A stretch of DNA of 64,000 bases, taken from positions 172,957 through 236,956 of the forward strand of contig JXTC01000395.1 of NCBI GenBank assembly GCA_002914845.1, read 5' to 3'. The notes beneath the pieces are model-generated. The model was given only the letters and a program-made list of their open reading frames with translations, did no database searches and was not told where the DNA came from. A program made the translations under genes and the position numbers. Shown here one piece after another: positions 22,587 to 35,376 of the stretch. Position 1 is the stretch's first letter. Each line of letters opens with the position of its first letter. The stretch comes from Trema orientale. Its lineage: Eukaryota; Streptophyta; Magnoliopsida; Rosales; Cannabaceae.

Positions 22587-25500
22587 ACTTCGAACGCAAG
22601 TTATCTAGCATCTCTGCATACTCAATTGGAGTTGCCTCGCCACAAAATACCTCATTCCATATCTTAACAAGATCTGCCAGTAAGGACACTGAATCAGTTA
22701 AAAAAAGGAACAAAGGAAAACTTTAAATGTTGAAACATGAAGACAGTGTCGGGACACCATTTTGTTCAAAGATCAGATAAAGCGATAAAATACTGCCTGT
22801 GTGATATCTGAGGGATCTAGCTTTCAGAAACATTGGACCTGATCAGCTTATTGATAGAGAATGTCTAGTGTGTTAAAATTTGGAAAAATTCAACACAAGT
22901 ATCCATACCTGATCTATCTGTGGATGTGAGACACATGGCAATAATGCTAAACCTTGGGACTTTGGTTAAGTTCTCCAAAAAACTTACAGCTAGATCCATT
23001 TCTTCACTGTCAACTCAGAGGGCAGAATGAGTACACTAATAACTCTAAACGTGAACAAAAGTATTATATGGATTAACATACTTTACCTGAAAAAGGATGC
23101 AATGCACTTTACAATGTCAACTAGAACTGGAACAGTCAAAGCATTCTTAAAAATCTGAGGTAAGGCTCCAGGAGATATAGCCTAACAAAAGACCAAAGTA
23201 GTTAGTTGATTTACAACTGGAAAAAGAAGAATAGAAACAGTGAGATTATTTGGGATTCCAAAAATTGAAAAGAAAACCAGTGATTTCTCTTTCTACTTTC
23301 TTGACTTGTGCGGTTTGATTTACGGGTTTTGGACAGACGGCAAATCACATATGGCCATGGCATAAGGAAGAAAGTCAACACAATGTCAACCGTCCACAGT
23401 CCAATAATAAACTATATTTAACATCAGACTCGAAGAATGTCTTCAGAGGACAACATGGTTCAAATCAAACACTGAAACAAAACACACTAATTCATTTCAA
23501 GGCTCTGTAGGCCCAAATGGAAAGCTTGAACGGGGCAATCAATAAGTAGTAAGCTCCTACTGCACCTCAAGCTCCTCCAGATCACGTCTTTGATGTAAAC
23601 AGTTTGAAATTAAAATGAGTTTCTCATATTGACAATGACTTGAACGAAAAATCTAAAACTAAACCATGGTAACTCCATTACAGACCTTCAACAGACGAGC
23701 CTGCAAAGCACGATCACCAGAAAGTCCTTGCCAAGAAACCTCAAATTGATAAGCTGAAGTTGGGGGGCTGATGTTCTTTGCTGTTTCAGCCATGACTTGG
23801 GAAGCAGCTCGAGATGCAAGCTCTTGCACTGATTCCTTAAGCTCTTGCTTTCTAGCTACTTGTTTTCTCTGCCCAAAGAAATGAGGAACGTTACAAAGAA
23901 TATCGAAAAGAGGATGAGAGAGAAGAATCAAACATATTTAGAAGGAAAGCGGTACACATAATCAGAGAGAAACAAATATTATCAGTTGAGTTTGATTTCT
24001 TTATGAGAGCATTCCAAGTCAAGAAGCAATTAGTAGAATATTAGGAGATAAAACAAACGTGAATCAGAAGAACTTTATTGTTGATACCTTCGTGAAATCT
24101 TGTGCCGCAGGTCCTTCTCTCTTTTGAGTAGCACTTTCGACAGGCTGCACTCTATGACTATTTACTTTGGTATCCTTCTTTTCTACTTTCTGCATTTTTT
24201 GTATAGTATTCTCTAGTGCTGTAGAAGTCTTCTGAAGGATTACCTGGAAAGAATCGATTCAAATGTTTTAGTTCTTTCATTTCCTCCAAACAAACCCCCA
24301 GAAAGAGAAAAATCTAAATTAAATCAATGAAACAAAGATAAGTACAGTAATTTCAATGGATGCCATATTATTAACTTAGTAGTCACTAATCAAACATAAT
24401 AAAACCTACTTACCTAGTACGTAAATTTTTTCTTTTAATAACACCTAGTTAGTAATTAAACCCGCAAGTGGACACTAACAGAAATCACTCAATCAGAAAG
24501 GCCATAAAAGATTTGCTCTTTCAACAAGAAACAAATTCCAAGTTCATTACAAAACAAGCAACATCTGCACATGAAGATATGCTTACTTTCTCATATAATG
24601 ACTTGGCCTCAGAATACTGTTTCTTGATTTCTTGGTTCTGAGGCTCCAAATGCAAGGCAAACTCGGCATCTGCAGATAGCTATATTCATTAAATCAGAGA
24701 GATCAAGATTACAATCATATAACATTAAAATATGCCACAATTTTGACATCAAGAACCAAAATCTAGTTCGGGTACCACGTACCCTCAATGCATTCTTTAA
24801 GTTTTCCAAGCTCTTTTCTAGCTGTTGCTCGCCTTGAATATGCTTTAATGTAACGGTCATCCATATTCAAGGCCTCGGTGCAGTCATCCTCAGCTTCCTG
24901 GAATCTAAAGAACAAAATTGAACCACAAAAGTATATATTATAAGTAAGGTACTTGGGAAACAAAAGAAGAAGTTTACTAACCATTTGGTCCAACTATTCT
25001 AAATTGAAAATAATTCATGGACATATACATTTCTCAGAAAACCAGATGATCAAGAATAGTACTTGCCTTTTGACTTTCAGATATGCCATTGCCCTATTTG
25101 CATAAGCTACTGCAGTTGGTGAGAAAGCAATGCTTCTTGAATAACAGTCAATAGCTTCCTTAAACTTTTTCTGCTTAAAATACTCATTACCCTGAAGGTT
25201 AAGACACCAACCACAAACTTAGTATCAAGATTGATCAATTTGCAACAAAATCCATTGAAGAAAAAAACTGAGCCAACTCCTACCAACTCCTTCTCTGAAG
25301 TTGCATCAGCAAAAGTATCTTCAGAAATGGAACTACTTGGCATTCTATTGGTTGAATCATAGTTCCTCGAATAGCCATATGGTGTTGAGCTACTTAAATA
25401 ATCAAGTGTAGAGGATTTTCCTGCTGGTTTCCTGTCGTAACCAGCTGTTCGAATCTTCTGGGATGAAACCTTTACATAGTATCAGTCATGGTTATGCAAA

Positions 25501-26342
25501 TCGTAAACTTACTACGTAGAAAAGAGATGGGTATATAAATAAGTAGCATATACCAATTACTAATTAAACTTACATTACTCTCACACCCACACATTTTCAA
25601 TAAAAGGTGCAACATCATAAAAGAGCGAAAAAGGTACATTTTCAAAAGCCAAAAAAAGGGAAAATAAAAGAGCGAAAAAGGTACATTTTCAAAAGCCAAA
25701 AAAGGGAAAAATGTACATGGTGTCAAAACACAAGAACGACTGAAAAAACATAAGTTTCCTCAACCAGGTAAGAATATAGCGAATTGGGTACTTAATTACG
25801 AGTAAACTGTAAGCGGGTTTAATCGAATTACCGATTCTTCCTTGTCTGAAGCTTGTGCTCTCAATTTCTTGTCCTTCTCCTTGTCCTTAAGGGAAAGTTC
25901 CCAATCCTGCAAGTCACTCAAAATCCCCTGGAAATCCTAGAAGAACCCAAAAAAAGGGAAGTAACAAAAGGTAACCAATAAAAATTATTAACCTAATTTA
26001 CTTGTTCATCATTCTCATCATCCAGTGTTTGTATGTGTTGTGTTGTTTCTGTATACAGACACACACATATATCTTATATATTTGTGTATAAATCATAAAA
26101 GTATAAGCAAAGCACAGTAGTTAGCTACAATTGCAAGTCAAAATGTTTTATCACGTACTACATTTCTGATAACCTAATCCAGAAAAACTTGAAAGGGCAT
26201 CAGTGTTAGACTTTTCCAAAGGTTTTTGAGACAAAGACGAGAGAGCAAGGCTTTAAGAAAGAATAAGACGAAGAAGAAGAGCAGAGTAGAAGAGTTATAC
26301 CAGAGCTTCGTCGCGACCGTGCTTGCTTGGAGCCCTAGCCAT
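22570..26342 (-). CDS. RPAP3: RPAP3-like TPR co-chaperone adaptor
   Basis: RPAP3 couples HSP90/HSP70 to the R2TP complex, which assembles RNA polymerases, PIKK kinases and snoRNPs. Exons are 26301-26342, 25832-25936, 25284-25469, 25067-25191, 24783-24904, 24587-24669, 24088-24243, 23686-23868, 23087-23181, 22909-23006 and 22570-22673. They total 1299 bp, 432 residues, ending YCLKQ. Residues 1-111 form a polar leader with the DFQGILSDLQDWE motif. About 110-220 is a TPR domain (GNEYFKQKKFKEAIDCYSRS, AYANRAMAYLKVKRF, RYIKAYSRRATARKELGK). About 300-425 is the C-terminal RPAP3 domain (FEVSWQGLSGD, FCGEATPIEYAEMLDNL). The intron after exon 4 appears to use a GC donor, restoring the conserved KRFQEAEDDC. 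Animal RPAP3 has two TPR domains; one is the plant form. Confidence 0.93.
25621..25714. repeat. 47-bp tandem duplication in RPAP3 intron
   Basis: AAGAGCGAAAAAGGTACATT starts at 25621 and again at 25668. The two units are nearly identical, which suggests a recent duplication. Confidence 0.9.
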
Positions 26343-27467
26343 GACCCCTTACGAGCTCCGGTTGCAGACTGTTCCAGAAGGAGGGAGAAGAGAAACAACG
26401 GGTACTGAAAGAAAAAATATATGTTTTCGACAGAAATTCAAAGAAATATATATATACTAGAATAAAACCATACGTAAACGACAATCAACAATTAAATACT
26501 GAAATTATATATGGAAGATGTACCGTCGTATAAGCTCGAGAACTCGTTTAAGCAATATATAAAACGACATATGATTTGCTATCCAAGTATTCTGTCGTAT
26601 ATGCTGGTGAACCACATGTCGTTTACTACTCGAGCCACTCAACGACATCTCGTTTCTCAAATGTGGTATGCTCTCGTTTGTTTCTTTTCTTGTTTGTTGT
26701 TTTATCTTTATACTTTTTTGTACTAATTATGTTTTTAGTCACGAAGAATTACTCAAATCTTATTTAGATTCATGACTTCCAAAATATCTGAAATTTCGTC
26801 CATAATATATATATATATATGTACATTTTTTTGGGGTCTAAAATTGATTCTTGAACTTTTATATGTCACAATTTGCTAATTATGTTTATTTTGGTTCATG
26901 ATGTTTTTTTTTGCATTGCACAATACAATTACAAACCACGGCCTAAAATTAAGGGGACAAAAGAAAAAAAAGGAAAAAACATAATTTGAGTTAGTAAGAT
27001 GTGACATCTGAAAATTTAAAATACCAAAGTGAAACAAAGACATGATTTAACAACTCACTCAAAAACATATGCACGTTACGAATAATTCTTCAGGGCTGGA
27101 AATAGGACCAACCCAAATTTCAACCTTTTACGAATCTAAAGGAGATGCCCTCGCTGTTTCAGAATTGTTGTCGATGCATTATGAAAAACGATGAACGCGT
27201 ATTGTCGTTTTCGTGAATGAGATGTCGTTTTCGTGAATGAGATGTCGTTTTGTTAGTTTTCTTCGAAATCAAGGAAGAAGAAGGGAAAAAAAAAAGAGGA
27301 GCTTTTTTCTGCATGCATGTAACCAACAATTGGTGGGCGTAAGAGTACATATTTATTTATTTACATTACATAAAATGTCAATAAATACACAATTATTATA
27401 AAGTTTTTTATTTGATTATCATTATAAATAGGATTAACAACAGAGCTAAATAGCCAAGTCCAGACAA
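26343..27467. other. RPAP3 upstream region, no gene seen
   Basis: This contains the promoter and 5' untranslated sequence of RPAP3 and the 3' flank of the INO80-like gene. A 20-bp unit (TGTCGTTTTCGTGAATGAGA) is repeated in tandem near 27212-27245. No further coding region was recognised. Confidence 0.5.
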
Positions 27468-30400
27468 CTAACACGCCGTTAAGGGTGACATCTTTTCATG
27501 TATTGCCTTGTAGCACTGAAGACTGCATAGGGGAAGCTTCGACTCTGAATCACGGTACTTGTAAGGGTTTGTACAAGACGGACCAGCGCATTTCTCACGA
27601 GGAGGTGGATAACTGAACCAACATAATCAATACTAGACATTATTTTTTTGAAAAAAAAAAAATCAAAAAGCCAAAAGCAAGGAAGTAAATTCATGTATAG
27701 CTAAGGGAACAAGTAGAGTTTTGAGGGCTGATAGATCCGCGAACTTGAACCAAATGATCTCCAAAGTCCAAATTATAAAGAACGAATAAGGCTAGTTTGG
27801 TATTATTGTGCTGCTTAAAGAAAATATGATTTTGATCAAATTGGAAGCACAAAATAAAAGTGGGCCCCGTTTGGTTCGCCCATTCGAATGAGTGCATTTA
27901 AATGGAAATTTTAGAATAGGTTATAATTGGAATGGGAGATATTTGAATGGAACAACATTAGAATGGGTTGTAATTAGAATGGGAGCATTGGAATGGACCA
28001 TTCAAAAACACCTCCTCCCCTCCATTCTCATCCAAGACACAAAAAATCCATTCCAATAGTTGATGTGACTGATGAACCATTTGAATAGAAAAACTGAATT
28101 GTTGAAACAAACACCCATTCCAAAAGACCATTTGAATGGAAAATTTGAAGTTGTTAAAACAAACACCCATTCAAATAGATTTTCCATTCCAATGGAATGG
28201 AATGGTTGAAACAAACGGGTATAATTTTTAGCTTCTCAAAGTATTTGTGAAAAGTCATTGGATTATGTGTCAATAGGTTTTGAAACCTTTTACCAAACAG
28301 TCAGCCTTCGAAAAAACTGCTTTTTAGGCAACAGATTATAGATCATCTAACATAAAGCAGGTTTACTAAACACTAGTTGTACCTAAAATTATTTCATAAT
28401 CAAAACCGAGAGTTTCACCCAAATCACTAGTCAAAATTTGACGAAGAATGATGTCATCATTTCCTAAACCTTTTGAAGCCCATAACACCATGCTGCGGCA
28501 CGCAACTTCCAGAAAAAGCTGAACCTCGAAACTTAATACAGTTAAAACTACATTTTTCTAACATCATCTAAGAGATTAAGAAGCATGATAAATTGTAAAA
28601 GCCATTTAAGCTAAAATCACTAAAATGAAACAAATATGTGCACGTAATATATACCTGCAAGGCTTGGAGTTGAATATGGTTGGCAAGCCCATTTCATTAG
28701 GAAATGTCACTACAGTTCCTGTGGGACCTATCACCCATCGAACAGAGTCAGATGAAAGGATCATAGCATTTGCCGCTCTCTCCTGCAAAGATTAAAGGAT
28801 GATACCGTAACTAAAGGGAAATGTTCTATCACATTATCGCACCATAAACAGCAAGAGTATTCCTCATGTAACAGTTACCTGTGCGATATCTTCTTTTCGT
28901 TTCTTAATCTTGTCTTCTCGTTTCTTCCTACTGGAATCTTGGCCCAGGATCTTTCTGATTGCCTCTGCCTAAGGTTAAGGGAAAACAAAGAGCACATGCA
29001 TTATCAAGTAAATGCCTTCACGTAGACAAAAGACTCTTAATAAGCAAGAGGCCAAACCTCAGATTCCCTTGCCGCCTTCTCTACTTGCATCCGGCGTCTC
29101 TGAGCTGCCTCTGCTTTCTTCAGTTGCTGCTCCACGTCAGAAAGTTTCTCCTTTTGTTCTGTCAATAAAACAACCAATGATACCGTCTTAGTGGAGGTTC
29201 AACATGTGCTCAAAGAAGTTACTTCTGAAGGTAAAATAACCCAAAAGCATAAAAAGAAAGCATCACCCACTTCTTGGCGGAGCAGGGGGCAACCCGTTTG
29301 GAAACTCAATAAGAGTTGCATCTAAGCTGGAAGTTACATCTTTGCCAGTTTGAAGGGCTCTTTGACGTGTAGTCACCGTCATTTCCTTCTTATTATCAAC
29401 AATTAAATCGACAAACTCCTTTCTTGGTTTTCTCCTCTTGCTATTGGGCTCATCATCTGAAATTGATTCTTCCGCTTCAACATAATCAGTATCATCTGAT
29501 ACTCTCCCTGATCTGGACTTCTTAGTTTCCTTCCTCAATCTTGAGGAGCCATAGTCTCCCATATCAACATCATATTGGCGATCAGAACTCCTCTTTAAGA
29601 CCTTTGAAATCCTCCTTTGCTTCCTGCTCTCTCTTTCTTCATCATCGTTGTATTCTGCACTGGCACTCCTAGAGGTTCTGAGTTTTTCAAGGTATTGAAT
29701 CTCCAAATTGTTCTCTTCCCCGTCATCCAGTGCTTCATCTATAAAGCGTCTCCTAGAGACCCTCTTGCTCTTACGAATAGGTTCGTACTTCTCCATTTCC
29801 TTTTCATAGATATCTTCATCAGGCCCCACAGAACTAGCCTTCCCAGCATTAAATACATTTCGAGAATCCTTCCATGGCCTTCCCTGCAGGGCACTTCCCT
29901 TATCTGAAGTAAAGGAGCGATTGCCATCTGAATCCTGCACCAAAGATAAAGTTATCCTAGATGCACCCCAAAAAAAAAAAAATCTGAGTACTCGCATAAA
30001 CAAAATAAGATAACAGGAAACCAAGATCTCAGGGCATATATAATTCAGCACAAACAAAATAAAAAATTCTAGAAAATTGAGAACAAACTTCAGTCCAACA
30101 CTAACCTATGAACTTCCATTTTCTCTGATTTGCACAAGCAATGGTACCAATGATTTTTTCCTCTTATCACCTCAACTCGTCGATGGTTCAAAACAGTAAA
30201 AATTTATATAAGTAGATTTTGAAGAAATGGTCCTTAATACCTGTGTCATCTTCTGCCGAGGCCGAGGCCGAGGGGCATCTGAAACATGAGAAGACTTTGT
30301 AGTAGACGACCCAACAGCAGATGCACCATCAGATATGGAATTGGCATGAATTGTTCGTGTAACACCACCAACTTTAAGCTTAACCTTTTTCACTTTATTC

Positions 30401-30861
30401 TCATTATCCAGATCATCTGAAACAGCTTCAAAATGCCTCACACTGCTCTTGGTTGTCCAATTTGCAGGGGCAAGGACGCCTTTGCTAGACCTTTTAGAAG
30501 CCACCCCACTATGCTTCTGCTCATTACTGCCTCGAAAAGAGCCACTATTAGAAGCTTCATCGGAATCTGCAAGTCCTCCATCTTCATTTTTAATCACATT
30601 CTTGGCAGACTCAGATTCAGCATTGTTACTAAATGAGGCCCTAGAGCTGCATAGGTTCAGATTCATTTCTTTCTTTCGAGTAACTGAACCGTAACCATTA
30701 TTTTCATCACTAGACCCTTTGCTAACATCTGACAGGGATGAAACTTCACGGTAATCCAAAGGCAGCGGCGAGTCATTCCGAGGACGACGGGAAGCATTAC
30801 TCCTTTTCTTTCTTACTGAACTGCTAACATCACTGACCCCCAGACCTCCAAATCCTTCCAT
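27468..30861 (-). CDS. INO80 complex subunit B-like (PAPA-1 and HIT zinc finger)
   Basis: The plant homologue of INO80B/Ies2, a nuclear subunit of the INO80 chromatin remodeller. Exons are 30241-30861, 29271-29934, 29058-29158, 28879-28968, 28655-28782 and 27468-27612, total 1749 bp, 582 residues. Residues 1-428 are acidic and basic low complexity (MEGFGGLGVSDVSSSVRKKR; KVKKVKLKVGGVTRTIH), with several Lys/Arg clusters likely to act as nuclear localisation signals. The PAPA-1-like stretch covers about 429-500 (KQKEKLSDVEQQLKKAEAAQ, RRMQVEKAARESEAEAIRKI). The C-terminal HIT-type zinc finger has Cys543, Cys548, Cys564, Cys568 and His573 (YPPPREKCAGPSC, LPLCSLQCYKAIH). Exon 2 uses donor AGAA|GTGGGT; the alternative three bases on would break the frame. 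The last intron carries a transposon-like insert. A 5' noncoding exon probably ends at 31811. Confidence 0.9.
27866..28219. mobile_element. MITE-like inverted-repeat element in INO80-like intron
   Basis: The left end CCCGTTTGGTTCGCCCATTC and the right end (reverse complement CCCGTTTGTTTCAACCATTC) are inverted repeats. The interior is built of repeated GAATGG phrases. I saw no clear target duplication. The CCCGTTTG terminus resembles hAT- or Harbinger-type MITEs, but the class is not settled. Confidence 0.7.
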
Positions 30862-31810
30862 AGAAGTCAAAAGGTTTGAGCTTCTGCCATTCCCAGAGAA
30901 AAGGAGCTCAATAAGAGATAAGAATCACTCAAGTAGCAGAACTACATATTATACGTATCATAAACTAGTTTTGAAAGAAAGAACTAGGGAAGGCATCAAA
31001 AGTCATGGAAGCATATGCAACTAGAAAAGGAGAAGAAAAAATTTTGGACGTTACTACTACTAAGGAATACAAATTTTCTATTTTTCTTTATTAGTTGTCT
31101 ACAAAACAAGTATGGCAATTGAAAAACACATTTTAAGCTTCATCCAAACTTAAAACTGCGAAATTAGAGTAGGGCATGTTTAGTTGTTTAGTAAGCTGTA
31201 ATAGGAATGAGAATAAGAGAAATGCTTCCCTTTCTCTTCCATTCAGTGTTACTTCTTACCTACAGATTTTGTTGAATTGCTCTCACATAACGAAATTGGA
31301 AATAGATCAATTTTTAATTTTTTCCCATTTCTCTCCAAAACTCTTTCTTTTTACGATTTTTTTGGTTACAAATTAGTTCACATATGCCCATAACTTATGT
31401 TTGAATGGTTTCCAGACCCTGTAAAACTACACTAAACTAGGCTGTGTTGAGACTTTGAGTAGACATTAAAAACCATGAAAATAATTTCTCCCAAAAATTC
31501 ATAGCTACAGTGAACCCCACTCAAGAAACGAGTACAGAACCAGAAAATTCAAGCTTGAAACCCAGCTTGATAAACCAAAATTTAACAGGAAATCAATCTT
31601 CTAATCCAGCCCAGTACAAGAAATTTAGTACCCAAAAAAATAATAATAATAAAGAACTGACCCATCAAAATTCAAAACCAAACTACGTGACATCAATCAT
31701 AAGATTTATAAAAATTACACCCCAAAAAAAAATGGAAGCACCGAAGAACCAAAAACTCCAAAAACCCACCAAGAAACACAAGAGAGGGACCAAGAAGGGG
31801 GAGCTTTACC

Positions 31811-31930
31811 TATGTGGGTTGGGAACGAAAGCTTGAAAATCGAAACCCTAAGACCAGGCCCCTGTCAAAAAGATGATCACGATCGGTCCAGAGCTACAAA
31901 GAAAATTTCTTTAGCCAGGTGGGGAAGCGT
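31811..31930 (-). promoter_or_regulatory. Putative 5' noncoding exon of the INO80-like gene
   Basis: On the minus strand, CCACATAG|GTAAAGC at 31811/31810 is a good donor. An acceptor (ATGGCAG) lies about 25 bp upstream of the ATG at 30861. The long intron between them would be in the 5' UTR. The transcription start is not determined. Confidence 0.45.
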
Positions 31931-32572
31931 AATTGGATAGAGAGTTAGGGAGTGAGATACTAAAGCTAGGGTTTTTTTGGATTAGAGGAGGAAATTGGGA
32001 AAGAAGGGATTCAATTGTTATAGTCACCATCTCTGTGAATCCAATGGTCCTGTGGTTTTGTTGGGTCACCACCAAACTCTTCTCGATGCACATCTCTCTC
32101 AAAGCTTTTCGCCTCTGTGGACTTTGGAACAGAGGAACGCGCAACGTATACGTACCAAAACGACGTCGCTCAATCCCAATACGTTTCTTTCCATTGGTTT
32201 TCCACTGTTTTGACTCTTTTTTTTTTCTCTTTTCTTTTTTTTTTTTTGACGAAAGTTTCGACTCTTGTCACATCTGGGTATTTATTGTTTCACGCTTTCA
32301 GTGTATATTTAGTAGATTTGACTTGCTGCTTTTCCATTTAATATTGTCGTTTAAGCAAAATATAGCAACAACTTTTGAGAGAGAAATCGTCGTTTATTAT
32401 TATTGGTATTATTATTATTACCTCCGAGGCTCCATACAGAAGCACTTATGAAAGCTCAAAACATGTACAAAAACCAGCTCTGCTATTCTCTTTTCCTTGT
32501 TCAGTGAACAAAACATATTGCAAAACCAAACATAATACATCAAAGAAAAAGTCTTTTCAATGACTTGAAAGG
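31931..32572. other. Short intergenic region, no gene seen
   Basis: This lies between the 5' end of the INO80-like gene and the 3' end of the laccase. Open frames here do not resemble any family I know. Confidence 0.5.
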
Positions 32573-35376
32573 TCAACACTTTGGGAGATCAGACGGCGGT
32601 GGAGGCAGCTTCTGATTAGGGAGCTCCCCATCTAGGACAATCCACGCCATCCTTAGCCCCCAGCTGAGATGAACATCAAAATGGCAATGCATAAACCAAA
32701 CCCCTGTTTCAGATGCCAACCATTAGAGATACTTAGCTTAATACACAGGTTTTACTATCTGGGCAACAATGAAAACAAGAGATAACACTCTATAGTGCCA
32801 AAAACCAGAGCTTAGAGTAAAATTGCTGACCTGGGTTGTCTGCGAAAAACCGGATAGCGAGCCACCCACCAGAAGGGACACCAGCTGTGTTCCTTTCGAC
32901 TGGGTCAACGAGATTGAACTTTGCAGGGTCTTCCGCAGGGTCAAAGTTCCCAGAACCTTGACCAACGACGAAGAAGTTGTAGCCATGGAGGTGAAGAGGG
33001 TGGCTTTCGGCTCCAAGAATACTAGTGTCCTGCATCACTACTTGAACACTCGTGTTAAAGGGTAGGACCACCACTTTGGTGCCATTGCTGACATGAGTGT
33101 TGTTTGGTGGTGTCCCTGTATAGTTGAACTGAACCAATGGAAAGCTGGGAAAATCAGTGGCGTAAACTCCATTAGATTTTCCATAAAAGTAGGACTGAAG
33201 GAGAGCTCTAGAGGGTAGTGCAAAAGAGATGTTGTTGACCGTAGCCGAAAACTTTGTCCCGTTGGGGCCTTGGCAGGTCTGGTTTTTGGGGCAGGGGTTG
33301 CTTCCAAGGCCAACGGTGAAGAAGAAGCTCTTTTGGACGGTTTGTGGGACTTTTGCTGGGAACTTGTCGTTTGCCAAAGACCGGAATTTTTGACTGAAGT
33401 TCGCGACGAAATTGGTGTCGTTTATGGCTGGGAGAGTTGGTTTCAGGATTGAAAGAGGTTTTGACATTGGTTGTGTTGTGTATTCTAGGATACCTGAGGT
33501 GGTGGAGTTGTCAAAGGTGCCTTGGCCTGTGAAATATGGTCCGGCTGAGATCAAGAAAGTGGCATTTGGGGTATGGGATTTGGTTTTGAGGAGCACATTA
33601 GTGGTCTGTCCTGGGGAAATGAGGAGGATATTGGTGTTGAATGGGTTAACATATACTGCATCAGCTTCAACGACTGTCAAGCTGTGGTTAGCTACACTGA
33701 GAAAGAGATCGTCATTGAGTGCAGCATTGATTAAACGCAGGAGGTAAGTTTTGTTTGGCTTCACTTTTAGCTTGAATGTATCTGTGAACAACAAGAAGAA
33801 ACAGAAATTTCTCACTCGAAAAAAAAAAAGTAAGCTTTTATTGTCTGTACTACTAATAGAATTATGAGATTTAGCTTTTAGTTATTTATTAGAATATATT
33901 TATTGGAACGAGATCGTCTATGGAATTGAGATGTCTCCTTCCCTATCTCACTGTTATTAAAATGCTATGTTTCCTTTCATGTATTTCTTTTATGAACAAT
34001 ATTACGGGTATCAGTGGTGTCCAACACCAAGACGATGTGTCAATCTATTATCGGTGATTATAATTAATAAATTGGTCTCATATAGGCCGCACCTGAAATG
34101 TAATTATAATTAACCAATAACAGACTGACACATGGGCACTATACGATGCCTTATAGTATTACTTTTTTTCATGTATTTTTTTCATTTTAATGAAACACTT
34201 TTTCTTAGCTTAAATTCAAGAAAGAATCTAGACTTCATTTGTTCTATTACACTTCACTGGTACCTGTAGTAGAACAATTATATGTTGGTCCCGGGAGTCC
34301 GTTTATTGTGTATGCATCAGAGACATTAGGACCAGCACCAGTCTGTAGAGCTTGAGATATAACAGCCTCTGTATCAGCATTCCACCACTCACCTGTAATT
34401 TTAGCATAAGTTTAGTTAAGTAAACCAAGATCAAGGTCTATAACTATGCCTTTCCATGTAACAATGCTTGGAAAAATTTGAACAAGTGTTTGATGGTAAA
34501 TTTTCTTTCTTACCAAACAGGATGGGAATTTCCTTGTATGGTTTGGCAAATGGGTAAGTCTCTCCAAGCTTAGGGAGGATAATTAGGGGACCATAAAGAG
34601 TAGCTCTTAACCATGAAATGTGGGCATGCCAGAAAAGAGTCCCCCTTTGGCCAACTATGGTGAAATTGTACACATAACTCTGCCCAGTTTGGATAGGACA
34701 CTGTGTTATATAAGCTGGTCCATCTGCCCACCCACTTTGAAGTTGTCGTATCCCATGCCTGTTTTCATCAAAACGACATTAACCAAACCACTCTGAAGGC
34801 CAATGGTTAAAGAGCATAAACAGAGTGCTAGACTTTATTTGTTGATTTATAGCACTCAAAATGAATAACTCTTCTTCTCACATTGATATATATATATATA
34901 TATATAATATTAACTCAGAATAGTGCAGAATAGTGGAATGTGTTATTCATACCAATGAAAACTAACATTGTTAGTGACATGATTGACCACTTTGACCACC
35001 ACTCTATCTCCTTCTCTAGCAACAATAGGAGGCCCTGGGAACTTCCCATTAACTGTTATAATCCTCTTTGTGTGGCACAATCTTGTGACATTTTGTAACC
35101 TTATCTGCAAAATTTGAACTTGAAAATTCAGAAAATGACAACCATTTATGTCACCCCAAAAAAAAAAAAAAGTTGATGAATAAATAAAATGATATTAGTT
35201 TAAATGAGCTACAAAACTGGCTCAAACTTAATAGTGAAAACACGTACATCAAACTTATAGTGCCTTATAACACCTTCATGTTCTGCACTGGCAAACTCAG
35301 GAAAGAGCCAAATATGGTTGACGCAAAAGATAAAAGCTACAAGATATACTGGCTTTGGAATAGGATGAACAACCAT
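32573..35376 (-). CDS. LAC17: Laccase, LAC17-like, secreted multicopper oxidase
   Basis: Laccases oxidise monolignols with O2 in the cell wall; LAC17 acts in lignin polymerisation. Exons are 35248-35376, 34953-35104, 34514-34758, 34264-34392, 32831-33781 and 32573-32703, total 1737 bp, 578 residues, ending SDLPKC. A signal peptide spans about 1-31 (hydrophobic [17 protein letters not shown], likely cut after FASA). Copper ligands are complete: H93-W-H95-G, H138-A-H140, HPLHLHG (479-485) and H541-C542-H543 with H547. Leu552, ten residues after the Cys, is the axial position, as in Leu-type laccases. Many N-x-S/T sites suggest heavy glycosylation. The closest remembered relative is Arabidopsis LAC17 ([23 protein letters not shown]-like stretches). 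Exon 5 holds a miR397 site. Intron 4 holds a MITE. Confidence 0.94.
33712..33732 (-). promoter_or_regulatory. miR397 target site in laccase mRNA
   Basis: The plus strand here reads as miR397 (remembered start UCAUUGAGUGCAGC) for the first 14 positions, with differences at positions 15 (G/A) and 21 (G/T) only. The laccase mRNA is therefore complementary at 19 of 21 positions, including the seed and the cleavage site at 10/11. It lies over the codons for INAALND, the known miR397 site of LAC2/4/17. miR397 lowers laccase transcripts when copper is scarce. Confidence 0.88.
33994..34164. mobile_element. MITE family B relative in laccase intron 4
   Basis: It shares the left end (GAACAATATTACGGG...CAGTGGTGTCCAACACCA) and an interior (ATTAATAAATTGG, TATAGGCC, CCAATAACAGACTGACACAT) with the 184-bp element at 20406. 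It is more diverged, and I saw no clear target duplication. Confidence 0.7.

Noticed and set aside
31933..32451. 172-codon plus-strand frame
   Set aside because: Phe/Ser-rich translation of T-rich DNA with no family resemblance, overlapping the INO80-like 5' UTR exon; likely chance.
33270..33747. Plus-strand open frames of 60-111 codons opposite the laccase
   Set aside because: They are antisense shadows of a well-supported laccase exon and show no domain of their own.
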